From: Pyxidicoccus trucidator
GTDB lineage: Bacteria; Myxococcota; Myxococcia; Myxococcales; Myxococcaceae
Assembly (NCBI RefSeq): GCF_010894435.1
Contig: NZ_JAAIXZ010000013.1
Location: 280,132-344,131 of the forward strand
Direction of reading: 5' to 3'
Length of the DNA stretch: 64,000 nucleotides
Shown here in pieces: positions 28,613-36,913 of this stretch (within the stretch, counting starts at the first letter, position 1; each line of letters opens with the position of its first letter). The notes below the pieces were generated by a model. That model was not told the origin of the DNA, did no database searches, and was given only the letters and a program-made list of their open reading frames with translations. The translations under genes and the position numbers were made by a program.

Positions 28613-28885
28613 CTACCGCCACGGTCGGTCTGGCTGCATCCCCGTGGGCTGCCGGTGGTCCGTGGGCGACAGCGCGTCCGCCTTGGAGCACTGGCACGTC
28701 TCACAGCCGCGCTCGCGGTCCATGGTGCAGGACGTGCCGGTGATGCACGAGAGGTTGCGGGACTCGGGGCAGCGCGTCTCGCCCTTCTTGTCCTCGTTCT
28801 TGCTGCCATGGCTGCACGCCGACATCACCGTCAGCGCCGCCACGGCCAGCCACCGCCCACCGCTCCGCATCATTCCCAGCGTCAT
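28613..28885 (-). CDS. Small Cys-rich lipoprotein, antistasin-like Cys spacing
   Basis: This is a 90-residue lipoprotein. The ATG at 28885 has GAGG seven bases upstream and gives a signal peptide ending VMSACSHG. The mature part contains eight Cys in SRNLSCITGTSCTMDRERGC followed by ETCQC, with the C-x-x-x-x-x-x-C pattern and a CxxCxC end resembling antistasin-type or other small disulfide-rich inhibitor domains. The tail is Pro-rich and basic. It may act as a protease inhibitor or scaffold at the outer membrane; that is speculation from spacing alone. Confidence 0.7.
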   Translation of the reverse strand: MTLGMMRSGGRWLAVAALTVMSACSHGSKNEDKKGETRCPESRNLSCITGTSCTMDRERGCETCQCSKADALSPTDHRQPTGMQPDRPWR

Positions 28886-28970
28886 GCTCCAACCTCGTGT
28901 CTTCACGAAGGCCGCCGTCACTGCCACGGCGGGGCCTCACCCCGCTTCATAGCGGGGCACGGGCCAGCGG

Positions 28971-31448
28971 TCACGCCTCCGGCGCGGGCTCCTCGGGCGT
29001 CTCCGGCGTCGTCCCGTGCCGGCGGCGCCAGCGCTCCACCATCAGCAGCAGCGACGGGAAGCCCAGCAGCACGACGACCAGGTTGATGCCGAAGCCCAGG
29101 TTGGCCAGGTCGCCAATCGAGTTGAGGCCCGGGTGCTTCGCGAGAATCAGCGCCACGAAGCCAATCGCGCTCGTCAGCAGGCCGCCGGTAATCGCCCGGC
29201 CCGTCTCCCCGTACACGGAGATGAAGTCCGCGCCCGGCTCGCCCAGCCGCTGCACCAGGTGCACGCCCGCGTCCACCGTGGTGCCAATCAGCACCGGCAG
29301 CACCATGATGTTCAGGTAGTTGAACTGCAGGCCCAGCACCGACATCAGGCCCACCAGCCCGACGACGGACAGCAGCGTGGGCAGCATGCAGATGAGCGCC
29401 GTGCGCAGCCGGCCCAGCGTCAGCCACATCGCCCCCAGCACGCTCAGCACCGCCGCCACGAGGATGCGCGGGCCCTCGCGAGCCACCATGTCCAGGATGT
29501 CCGCCAGGATGAGCGCCTCACCCGCCGCGGACACCTGGCTGCCGTCCGGCATCTGCAGGCCGCGCACCTCCTTCGCGAAGCGCCGCGTGCCCTCGCCGTC
29601 CGACAGGCTCACCCCGCCGCCCGCGTACACCAGCACCGCGCCGCCCGTGCTCCCGTCCAGGCTCTCGAACTGGTGCCGCACGCCCACCGGCAGCTCCGCT
29701 TCCGTGAAGGGCTTCGCCGCCGCCATGTGCAGCGCCCGCAGCAGCGAGGCACGCGAGTCCTCCGGCAGCCGCTCCGGGTCCAGCTTGCCCAGCTTCGCCG
29801 CAATCGACTGGAGGATGGCCTGCTTCTCCGCCTGCTGCCCGGGCACCAGGTCCTCCAGCGCGTTCACGAAGTCGATGGTGGACTCCTTGCCCCGCGCCGC
29901 CTTGCGCGCCTCCAGCTGGCGCACCACCTCGCGCTCCATCTCCAGCGAGTCCGTCAGCACCACCACCGGCGTCTGCGAGTAGCCCAGGATGTTGTTCACC
30001 TTCTGGTCCAGCACCGCCGACGCCTGCTTGTAGTCCTCCAGCGTGCGCGAGTCGTAGTTGAACGACACGCGGGGCGCCTGCGACACGAGCGCCAGCACGC
30101 CCACGCCCACCACCAGCCCCACGCCCCGGTACGAGCGCGGCAGCCACCGCGCCAGCAGCCCCAGCGGCCCCGACGCGCCCTGGTGCACCCGCGGCGCCCA
30201 GCCGAAGCGCGACGCCAGCCCCAGCAGCGCGGGGAGGATGAGCAGGTACGCGAAGATGCTCACCAGCATGCCCACCGCCGCGATGATTCCGAACTCACGG
30301 AACGCTCGGAACTCGGACATGGCCAGGCTGAGGAACGTCAGCGCCGCCACCATGGCCGCGATGAGCGCGGAGAAGCCGGTGTGCCGGAAGGACTCGGCGA
30401 TGGCCGCCTCGGACGTCTCGCCCTCTCCGCGCAGGTGCAGGTAGCGCCCCAACAGGTGGATGCCGTGCTCCACGCCCAGGCCGCCCAGCACCGCCGCCAG
30501 GAAGCCCGTCAGGAGGTTCACCTGCCCGTACGCCAGGCCCACGAAGCCGTACGTCCACCCCAGGCCCGCCAGCACCGGCGCCATGGTGAGGCCCACCGCC
30601 AGCGCGCTGCGGAAGTGGAAGGCCAGGTACGCCAGCAGCAGCACCATGGCCAGCGTGGACGCGCTCGCCAGGTCCTGCACGATGACGCGCTGCTGGTCGA
30701 TCTTCTTCTTGTAGGTGCCCGTCACCGCCGTCTTGAAGCCCGGCCCGTACTTCGACAGGTCCTGCTTCGCCAGGAACTCCTCCACCTGCCCCACCACCAC
30801 CTTCGAGTAGTCCAGGTCCGCGGCGCTGCCCCGGGGCTTCGCCATCACCACCACCATGCGCTCGGTGGTGTCCAGGTAGTAGAGGTCTCCCTGCCCGGAG
30901 AGGCGCTGGTTGGCGCTGCCGGAGTACTTCTGCTCGATGTCGGAGAAGTCCACCGACGGCGGCGGCGCGTCGTCCAGCCGCACGAAGAGCGGGTTGGCCT
31001 GCTCCTTCTCCCAGGCGATGCGCGCGTCGATGCGCTCCTGGATGACCTTCAGGTCCGGAACGTCCACGTAGTACAGCGCATGCTCTTCGAAGAAGGAGCG
31101 GGGCCGCTGCTGCGTCACGTAGCGGATCTCCGGCAGCGCCGCGAGCTTGGGCGCCAGGTCATCCGCGAAGCGCTTGAGGGCCTCGGGCTCCGCGCCCATG
31201 CCCACCACCACCACGTTGCCCTGGCCACCGAAGCGCTTGCGCAGCTTGTCGATGTCCTGGACGCTCGGGAAGTTCTTGGGCAGCAGGCCGACGAAGTCCG
31301 CGCTCAGCGTCAGCGTCCTCGCGCAGAAGATGCCCGCCACCGTCAGCGCCAGCGTCAACAGCAGCGCCTGGAAGGGCCTCCGGTGGTTGCGCGCGGCCAG
31401 GCGCCCCATCGCCCCCTCGAACCGCTCCGACCAACGCTTCTCATCCAT
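28971..31448 (-). CDS. MMPL-family RND transporter, paralogue 1
   Basis: This 825-residue inner-membrane protein has two repeats of a transmembrane block (about residues 20-40 and 260-420; 440-460 and 660-820), each preceded or followed by a large periplasmic loop. The N-terminal loop begins with LSADFVGLLPKNFPSVQDID, a variant of the DLLP motif of HpnN-like MMPL proteins that export lipids such as hopanoids. The start at 31448 (MDEKRWSERFEGAMG) is preferred to 31505. Its closest relative in the window is the divergently transcribed gene at 31833, with the same order of motifs (VNLLTGFLAAVLGGLGVEHG here). Proton-driven lipid or metabolite export is likely. Confidence 0.92.
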   Translation of the reverse strand: MDEKRWSERFEGAMGRLAARNHRRPFQALLLTLALTVAGIFCARTLTLSADFVGLLPKNFPSVQDIDKLRKRFGGQGNVVVVGMGAEPEALKRFADDLAPKLAALPEIRYVTQQRPRSFFEEHALYYVDVPDLKVIQERIDARIAWEKEQANPLFVRLDDAPPPSVDFSDIEQKYSGSANQRLSGQGDLYYLDTTERMVVVMAKPRGSAADLDYSKVVVGQVEEFLAKQDLSKYGPGFKTAVTGTYKKKIDQQRVIVQDLASASTLAMVLLLAYLAFHFRSALAVGLTMAPVLAGLGWTYGFVGLAYGQVNLLTGFLAAVLGGLGVEHGIHLLGRYLHLRGEGETSEAAIAESFRHTGFSALIAAMVAALTFLSLAMSEFRAFREFGIIAAVGMLVSIFAYLLILPALLGLASRFGWAPRVHQGASGPLGLLARWLPRSYRGVGLVVGVGVLALVSQAPRVSFNYDSRTLEDYKQASAVLDQKVNNILGYSQTPVVVLTDSLEMEREVVRQLEARKAARGKESTIDFVNALEDLVPGQQAEKQAILQSIAAKLGKLDPERLPEDSRASLLRALHMAAAKPFTEAELPVGVRHQFESLDGSTGGAVLVYAGGGVSLSDGEGTRRFAKEVRGLQMPDGSQVSAAGEALILADILDMVAREGPRILVAAVLSVLGAMWLTLGRLRTALICMLPTLLSVVGLVGLMSVLGLQFNYLNIMVLPVLIGTTVDAGVHLVQRLGEPGADFISVYGETGRAITGGLLTSAIGFVALILAKHPGLNSIGDLANLGFGINLVVVLLGFPSLLLMVERWRRRHGTTPETPEEPAPEA

Positions 31449-31832
31449 GTCGCGACACCTGCTGTGTTGACTGGGCGAAACGCAGCCCACCTTGGGCACG
31501 CACAAACCGGCGAGTCAAACCGTTTATGCCGTAAGCCGGAAAGTAAGGTAGCGAATTACCTGCCCTTTGTAACAGGGGTTCCACGCGGATGCCCGCCTGT
31601 CCGCCCGCCTGTCTCCACCCTGGGCGCGGCGGCCTGTGAGCCCGGCAAATCACTCCCATGAGTCCGGCCCGTGCCGCCCTCCCGGAGGGCAGACGAGCGG
31701 GCTCCGCGCACTGCAAGGCCCCTGGAGAGTGGGCACGTTGCCCCGCGACACGGGGTCCGCGCCAGCGGGCACCCAGGGGAGGGATGGCCGCTCCGCGCCA
31801 CCAGGGGGCCTGGAGGCGGGCGGCGGCACGTC
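31449..31832. promoter_or_regulatory. 384-base divergent intergenic region between the two MMPL genes
   Basis: No gene is visible. The part next to paralogue 1 (about 31500-31575) is noticeably A+T-richer than the rest and contains a 5-bp dyad, AGGTA at 31546-31550 and TACCT at 31557-31561, that could be an operator. A small GCCCT/AGGGC hairpin lies at 31676-31690. Both MMPL promoters should be here, but no confident -35/-10 pair is seen. Confidence 0.4.
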
Positions 31833-34355
31833 ATGGACTCGGACCCGACGACGCAGGCGGAGCGGAAGTGGATGGTGCGCGTGGAGCGCACCCTGGGCGC
31901 GGTGGCCGCCCACAACCACCGACGCCCGGCGCTCGCCCTGCTGCTGGCGGTGGTGCTGGCCGCGGTGGGCGGCTTCCTGGCCCGCAACCTCTCCCTCAAC
32001 GCCGACCTCGTGGACCTGCTGCCCGCCTCCTTCAAGAGCGTGCAGGACGTGCATGAGATGGAGCGGCGCCTCGGCGCGCTCGGCTGGGTGGTGGTGGTGG
32101 GCGAGGGAGGCGACGCCGCGTCGCTCCAGCGCTTCGCGGACGACCTGGCGCCGAAGCTGGAGGCGCTGCCCGGCATCCGCTACGTGGAGGCGAAGCGCCC
32201 CGGCGCCTTCTTCCGCGACAGGGCGCTCTACTTCCTGTCGGAGGAGGACCTGAAGGAGGTCCACCGCCGGCTGGAGGCTCGCGTCACCTGGGAGAAGCAG
32301 CAGGCCAACCCCCTCTACGTCGACCTGGTGGGCGAGGAGCCTCCGTCGCTGGACTTCTCCGACCTGGAGGCGAAGTACGGCACCAACGCGGGGCAGCGGC
32401 TGTCCGCCAGCGACGGCGACTACTACCTGGACGCGAGGACGCGGCGCGTGGTGCTGCTGGCGAAGCCGGAGACGTCCTCGGCGGACCTGGCCTTCTCGCG
32501 CCGCATCACCGACGAGGTGCGCACGCTGCTCGACGCGCAGGACCTGAAGCAGTACGGGCCCGACTTCCGCACGGAAATCACCGGCACCTTCCAGAAGAAG
32601 CTGGACCAGCAGGGACAGATTGCGCGCGACATCGCCGTGTCCTCGGCGGTGGCGCTGGGGCTGCTGCTCCTCTACCTGCTGCTGCACTTCCGCAGCGCGC
32701 TGGCCGTGGGGCTGGTGCTGACACCGGTGGGCACGGGCCTCGCGTGGACGTACGGGCTGGTGGCCGCGGTGTACGGGCAGGTGAATCTGCTGACGGGCTT
32801 CCTGGGCGCGATTCTGGGCGGCCTGGGCATCGAGCACGGCATCCACCTGCTGGGGCGCTACCTGCACCTGCGCGGAGAGGGCGAGCCGTCCGAGCAGGCC
32901 ACGCGCGAGTCCTTCACGCACACGGGCGGCGCGGCGCTGGTGTCCGCGCTGGTGGCGGCGCTCACCTTCTTCGTGCTGGGCACGTCGCGCTTCCGGGCGT
33001 TCCGTGAGTTCGGCGTCATCGCCGGGGTGGGCATGCTGGTGCTCATCGTCGCGTACGTGCTGGTGATGCCGGCGCTGCTGGGGCTGGCGTCGCGCTGGGG
33101 CTGGCGGCCGAGGCACGCGACGGTGGTGACGACGGAGTCCCCCACGGGCCGCTTCCTGGTGCACCGCCGCGGCGTCATCAGCGCCGTGTTCGCCGTGCTG
33201 CTGGTGGCGCTGCTGACGCAGGCGGGCCGGGTGCGCTTCGACTACGACTTCGGCGCGCTGCAGGACCAGCGCCTGCCGTCCTTCCTCCTGGACCGCGAGG
33301 TCAACCGCATCATCGGCTACTCGCAGACGCCGGTGGTGATGCTGACCGACACGCCCGAGGATGAGCAGGCCGTGGTGCGCGAGCTCCAGCAGCGCCAGCG
33401 CGCACTGGGTGACAAGTCCACCATCGACTTCGCGGCCTCGCTGTCCTCGCTCATTCCCGACCGGCAGACGGAGAAGCAGCCGCTGCTGGCAGCCTTGTCA
33501 CGACTGCTGGAGGACGTGCCCGAGGAGCGCCTCTCACCGGAGCAGCGCGACCAGCTCGTCCGCCTGCGGCGGCAGTCCCAGGCAAAGCCCTTCACCCCCG
33601 CGGAGCTTCCGCCAGGAGTGCGCCAGCAGTTCCAGGGCGCGGGCGGCGGGCAGAGCGGCTTCGTGCTGGTGTACCCGTCGGTGAGCCTGTCGGACGGCTC
33701 GGCCATCCGCGCGCTGGCGCGCGAGGTGCGCGGCGTGCAGCTGCCGGGCGGCGGGCGCATCTCCGCGGCGGGCGAGCCGATGGTGCTGTCGGACATCCTG
33801 GAGATGGTGACGCACGAGGCGCCGCTCATCCTCGGAGGCGCGACGCTGGCGGTGCTGCTGGCCATGTGGGCCACGCTGGGCGGGCTGCGGCTGGCGCTGC
33901 TGTGCCTGACGCCCACGGTGGTGTCGCTGCTGGCGCTGCTCGGGCTGATGCCGTTGATGGGGCTGGAGTTCAACTACCTCAACATCCTCGTCATCCCCGT
34001 GCTCATCGGCACCACGGTGGATGCGGGCGTGCACCTGCTGACGCGCCTGGCGTCGCCGAGCAGCGACTTCGTTGCTGTGTACTCGGAGACGGGGCGGGCC
34101 ATCTGCGGGGGCCTGCTGACGAGCGCGATGGGCTTCGGCGCGCTCTTCCTCGCGGACCACCCCGGCCTCAACTCCGTCGGTGCACTGGCCAATCTGGGCT
34201 TCGCCACCAACCTTCTCATCATGCTGGTGGCCTTCCCTGCCCTGCTGCTGGTGCTGTCCGAGCGACGGATGCGACGCCGCCGGGCGCGGCGGGACAAGCA
34301 GGAGACTCCGGCGGCCGGGCCCTCGGGCCCACGGCCCGCCACGCACACGAACTGA
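31833..34355 (+). CDS. MMPL-family RND transporter, paralogue 2
   Basis: This 840-residue inner-membrane protein closely parallels the divergent paralogue: VERTLGAVAAHNHRRPALAL at the start, LNADLVDLLPASFKSVQDVH with the full DLLP motif, the membrane block GQVNLLTGFLGAILGGLGIE and a C-terminal block with FNYLNILVIPVLIGTTVDAG. The start at 31833 (MDSDPTTQAERKW) removes an unlikely 54-residue extension. The C-terminus is a basic tail. Head-to-head paralogues suggest an old inverted duplication and possibly different substrates or expression. It is followed by an 82-nt gap (34356-34411 plus leader) and a lipoprotein gene in the same direction. Confidence 0.92.
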   Translation: MDSDPTTQAERKWMVRVERTLGAVAAHNHRRPALALLLAVVLAAVGGFLARNLSLNADLVDLLPASFKSVQDVHEMERRLGALGWVVVVGEGGDAASLQRFADDLAPKLEALPGIRYVEAKRPGAFFRDRALYFLSEEDLKEVHRRLEARVTWEKQQANPLYVDLVGEEPPSLDFSDLEAKYGTNAGQRLSASDGDYYLDARTRRVVLLAKPETSSADLAFSRRITDEVRTLLDAQDLKQYGPDFRTEITGTFQKKLDQQGQIARDIAVSSAVALGLLLLYLLLHFRSALAVGLVLTPVGTGLAWTYGLVAAVYGQVNLLTGFLGAILGGLGIEHGIHLLGRYLHLRGEGEPSEQATRESFTHTGGAALVSALVAALTFFVLGTSRFRAFREFGVIAGVGMLVLIVAYVLVMPALLGLASRWGWRPRHATVVTTESPTGRFLVHRRGVISAVFAVLLVALLTQAGRVRFDYDFGALQDQRLPSFLLDREVNRIIGYSQTPVVMLTDTPEDEQAVVRELQQRQRALGDKSTIDFAASLSSLIPDRQTEKQPLLAALSRLLEDVPEERLSPEQRDQLVRLRRQSQAKPFTPAELPPGVRQQFQGAGGGQSGFVLVYPSVSLSDGSAIRALAREVRGVQLPGGGRISAAGEPMVLSDILEMVTHEAPLILGGATLAVLLAMWATLGGLRLALLCLTPTVVSLLALLGLMPLMGLEFNYLNILVIPVLIGTTVDAGVHLLTRLASPSSDFVAVYSETGRAICGGLLTSAMGFGALFLADHPGLNSVGALANLGFATNLLIMLVAFPALLLVLSERRMRRRRARRDKQETPAAGPSGPRPATHTN

Positions 34356-34411
34356 AGCGGCTGCAGGGAACGGAAGGACGGAAGGACGCACACCCACGAA
34401 CGGAGGCAATC

Positions 34412-34861
34412 ATGGGGAAGCAGATGAAGACGCGGTGGCTGTGGGCGGGTGCGCTGGCGGGCTCGCTGGCGCTGGGCGCGGCGTGCACCGCGACAGAGGC
34501 GCCGGTGCAGCTGGCACAGGCGACGCCGAGCACGGGACAGCCAGGGACGGGCGGCACCAGCACCAGCGTTCCGGGCACGACGCCGCCGGACACGACAGTG
34601 CCAGGTACGACGGCGCCGGGCACGACGCCGCCGGGCACCAGCACCACGGTACCGGGCACCACGGCGCCGGGCACGGGTACGGGCATGGGCGGCTCCGGCA
34701 CGGCGGGCACCGCGCCCCTGGCTGGCACGGACGCGGGCGTGGGCATGGGCGGCTCCGGCTCCGGGACGACACCCGGGCTGAACCCGAATCCCGGTGACTC
34801 GTCCAGCACGTTCCAGCCGCCCACGGGCAGCGCCGTGCTCGACGGCGGCACGGGCTTCTAG
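34412..34861 (+). CDS. Low-complexity PGTT-repeat lipoprotein or exported protein
   Basis: This 149-residue protein starts MGKQMKTRWLWAGALAGSLA. The signal ends LGAAC; Leu is at -4, so lipidation is probable but not canonical. The mature protein is almost entirely Pro, Gly, Thr, Ser and Ala in P-G-T-T-x-P-G-T-T repeats (about residues 45-90) followed by a GMGGSG repeat. No folded domain is expected. The ATG at 34412 lies 8-9 bases after CGGAGG. It is followed by a perfect hairpin and resembles, in design only, the lipoprotein at 35858. Role unknown, perhaps a surface or periplasmic spacer. Confidence 0.72.
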   Translation: MGKQMKTRWLWAGALAGSLALGAACTATEAPVQLAQATPSTGQPGTGGTSTSVPGTTPPDTTVPGTTAPGTTPPGTSTTVPGTTAPGTGTGMGGSGTAGTAPLAGTDAGVGMGGSGSGTTPGLNPNPGDSSSTFQPPTGSAVLDGGTGF

Positions 34862-34873
34862 GCCGAGGAGAGA

Positions 34874-34905
34874 CCGGGGTGGCTCCGGCTTTGGAGCCAC
34901 CCCGG
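34874..34905 (+). terminator. Perfect 13-bp hairpin after the PGTT lipoprotein gene
   Basis: A 13-bp perfect stem (34874-34886 with 34893-34905) and a 6-base loop follow the stop at 34861 by 12 bases. No T-tract follows. Confidence 0.65.
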
Positions 34906-34990
34906 CACCGGCCTCCGGGTGTCGCGACTGGCGGGAGCCCGGGCGGCTCCGCTGGACACCCGGTGCCGCGCCTGCTTTGTCCCGCGGGCG

Positions 34991-35704
34991 ATGGACATCC
35001 ATACCCCTCGCATCCTCTCGCAGCGCGTGGGCCTGCCCCGCGAGCTGGGCACGGCCGGAGCCACGTCGCCGCTGGAGCGGCCGTGGACGAGCGCCATCTT
35101 CAAGGAGCCGATTCCCGGGCCGGTGTGGCTGTCCCGCACGGGGCTCTCTGGAGACGGGCAGGCCGACCTCAAGGTCCACGGCGGCCTGGAGAAGGCCGTG
35201 CTCGCGTACGCCGCCGCGCACTACGACTTCTGGCGCCAGCGGCTGGAGCGTGCCGACGTGGGCCCCGGGGCCTTTGGCGAGAACTGGGTCCTCTCCGGCG
35301 GCGCGGAGGACGGCACGTGCATCGGTGACGTGCTGCGCGTGGGAGGCGCGCGCGTGCAGGTGTCCCAGCCGCGCCAGCCGTGCTGGAAGCCCGCGCGCCG
35401 CTGGGGACGCAAGGACCTGGCGCTGCTCATCCAGGAGACGGGCCGCACCGGCTGGTACTTCCGCGTGCTGGAGGAAGGCCCCGTGCGGGAGGGCGACGCC
35501 CTGGAGCTGCTCGAGCGCCCCTACCCCGCCTTCACCGTGGCCTTCGCCAACCACGCCATGCACGGCCAGGCGCCCGACGCGGCGGCCGCGCTCTCCGAGT
35601 GCCCCCTGCTGTCGCCCGGCTGGCGCGAGTCGCTGCGCCGTCGAGCGCGGGGCACCCGCGGGGACGACCGCCCCCGCCTCGTGGGTCCCGACACCGCCGA
35701 CTGA
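34991..35704 (+). CDS. MOSC-domain protein, YiiM-like
   Basis: This 237-residue protein has the MOSC (molybdenum cofactor sulfurase C-terminal) fold signature: LSGDGQADLKVHGGLEKAVL, GPGAFGENWVLSGG and the conserved Cys in SQPRQPCWKPARRWG, which binds the cofactor's sulfur or substrate in the family. E. coli YiiM detoxifies 6-hydroxylaminopurine-type bases using molybdenum cofactor; a similar role is likely here. The ATG at 34991 follows GCGGGCG. The extra 70 residues at the C-terminus form a short helical arm, as in YiiM. It stands alone between two lipoprotein genes. Confidence 0.9.
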   Translation: MDIHTPRILSQRVGLPRELGTAGATSPLERPWTSAIFKEPIPGPVWLSRTGLSGDGQADLKVHGGLEKAVLAYAAAHYDFWRQRLERADVGPGAFGENWVLSGGAEDGTCIGDVLRVGGARVQVSQPRQPCWKPARRWGRKDLALLIQETGRTGWYFRVLEEGPVREGDALELLERPYPAFTVAFANHAMHGQAPDAAAALSECPLLSPGWRESLRRRARGTRGDDRPRLVGPDTAD

Positions 35705-35857
35705 CGGACGGAAACGACCTGACAAGTCGTCCCCCGGTCTTTCTTCCCAGTGCCGGCCGAAGAGCAGGCAGCCAGAGCAGCGGCCCCTGCACGCCGGAAT
35801 CTGGCTGCTCACGTTCCCGTCCAGCAGCAGCCAGACCCTCACACTGGGAGAATCCAA

Positions 35858-36400
35858 ATGAAGAACTTCCTCAAGACCAAGCTTGTCCTCGCGTCCCTCA
35901 CCGCTGGCGTCCTCGCGTTCGGTACCGCCTGCAAGTCGGACTCGGGCTCCACAAAGGAAGAGCCCACCGCGCCTTCCACCACGGGAGACAACTCCACCGA
36001 CACCGGCTCCACGGGCACCGGCGCCACCGACCCGGCCACGGGCACCGGCACCACCACCGACCCGGGCACGGGCGGCACGGGCATGGATGACCCGAGCATC
36101 GATGACCCGACCATGAGCCCCGAGACGGGCGGCACGGGCGTGGACCCGGGCAGCACCGGCACCGGCAGCGACATGGGCACCGACCCGGGCACGGGCGGCG
36201 CGGGCTCCGAGCCCCTGGAGCCGGGCATCGAACCCGTGGAGCCGGGTAGCGAACCCGTGGACCCCGGCACCGGCGGCTCCGGCACCGACCCCAGCGACGA
36301 CACCACGCTGGACCCGTCCGGCACGGGCGGCTCGATGACGCCGGAGCCCGACAGCTCCACGGACAGCACCACCGTGCCCGAGGGCGCCAAGAGCAAGTAG
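35858..36400 (+). CDS. Low-complexity acidic lipoprotein (Gly/Thr/Asp/Pro-rich)
   Basis: This 180-residue protein starts MKNFLKTKLVLASLTAGVLA. The signal ends FGTAC, an unusual lipobox with Gly at -3. The mature sequence is highly acidic and dominated by G, T, D, S, P and E in GTGGTGxDPG-like repeats, with no expected folded core. The repeats coordinate no obvious ion site but the Asp density could bind calcium. The ATG at 35858 has GGGAG upstream. A long perfect hairpin follows. Function unknown. Confidence 0.72.
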   Translation: MKNFLKTKLVLASLTAGVLAFGTACKSDSGSTKEEPTAPSTTGDNSTDTGSTGTGATDPATGTGTTTDPGTGGTGMDDPSIDDPTMSPETGGTGVDPGSTGTGSDMGTDPGTGGAGSEPLEPGIEPVEPGSEPVDPGTGGSGTDPSDDTTLDPSGTGGSMTPEPDSSTDSTTVPEGAKSK

Positions 36401-36434
36401 TCCGGCACCCGGCCTGAGCACATGAAGCAGTGGA

Positions 36435-36465
36435 CGATGCCCGCGCAAGCCCTGCGCGGGCATCG
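36435..36465 (+). terminator. Perfect 13-bp hairpin after the acidic lipoprotein gene
   Basis: The 13-bp stem (36435-36447 with 36453-36465) with a 5-base loop (AGCCC) follows the stop at 36400 by 34 bases. It is a strong structural candidate for a terminator, without a T-tract. Confidence 0.65.
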
Positions 36466-36591
36466 CCATTTCCGCGGTCCGCCCTGGCTCGAGGCCTGTT
36501 GCTGAAGCCCGTCCCTTGAAACGACTCCGCTCCCCACCCGCCCTCCTGGGCACGGTGGGGAGCGGCGCTCACACCCGGCTTCCGCGCGCGC

Positions 36592-36810
36592 TCAAGTCAC
36601 GCTGACGCCAGGGGTGTAGGGCGTGCCCACGGGCTCGATGATGCGCGGGTTGCCGCCGGAGCCGGGGTTGTTGCCCGGTCCGCCATCCGGTTGCAGGTAC
36701 GGCGGGCCCCGGTGCGGCCTGTCCTCCTCGGTGTCGGCGCTGCGGTCCGGCGCGGTGGGAAAGGCCTCGGGTGGGATGTGCAGCACGTCGTCCTTCTTCT
36801 TCTTGGTCAT
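36592..36810 (-). CDS. Small Pro/Gly-rich protein of 72 residues
   Basis: This is a short unrecognised protein beginning MTKKKKDDVLHIPPEAFPTA. The strong ribosome-binding site GGAGG six bases before the ATG at 36810 decides the start and supports expression. The middle is acidic, the second half is disordered with PGNNPGSGGNP. There is no signal peptide or membrane segment. It lies divergently from the exported-protein gene at 36914. It could be a small cytoplasmic regulator or a nucleic-acid-associated peptide; nothing indicates which. Confidence 0.65.
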   Translation of the reverse strand: MTKKKKDDVLHIPPEAFPTAPDRSADTEEDRPHRGPPYLQPDGGPGNNPGSGGNPRIIEPVGTPYTPGVSVT

Positions 36811-36913
36811 GGCGGCCTCCTTTTCTCCAACGTGGGTGCCCTCCAGTCCCCGGGCACCTCTCATTCCGGCGCCTGCTTGAATGGACGCTCCAGGCTTGTC
36901 AGCGTGGCTGTCC

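Noticed and set aside
34500..34700. Another CRISPR-like repeat block
   Set aside because: It is the coding repeat PGTT of the lipoprotein at 34412, in frame throughout.
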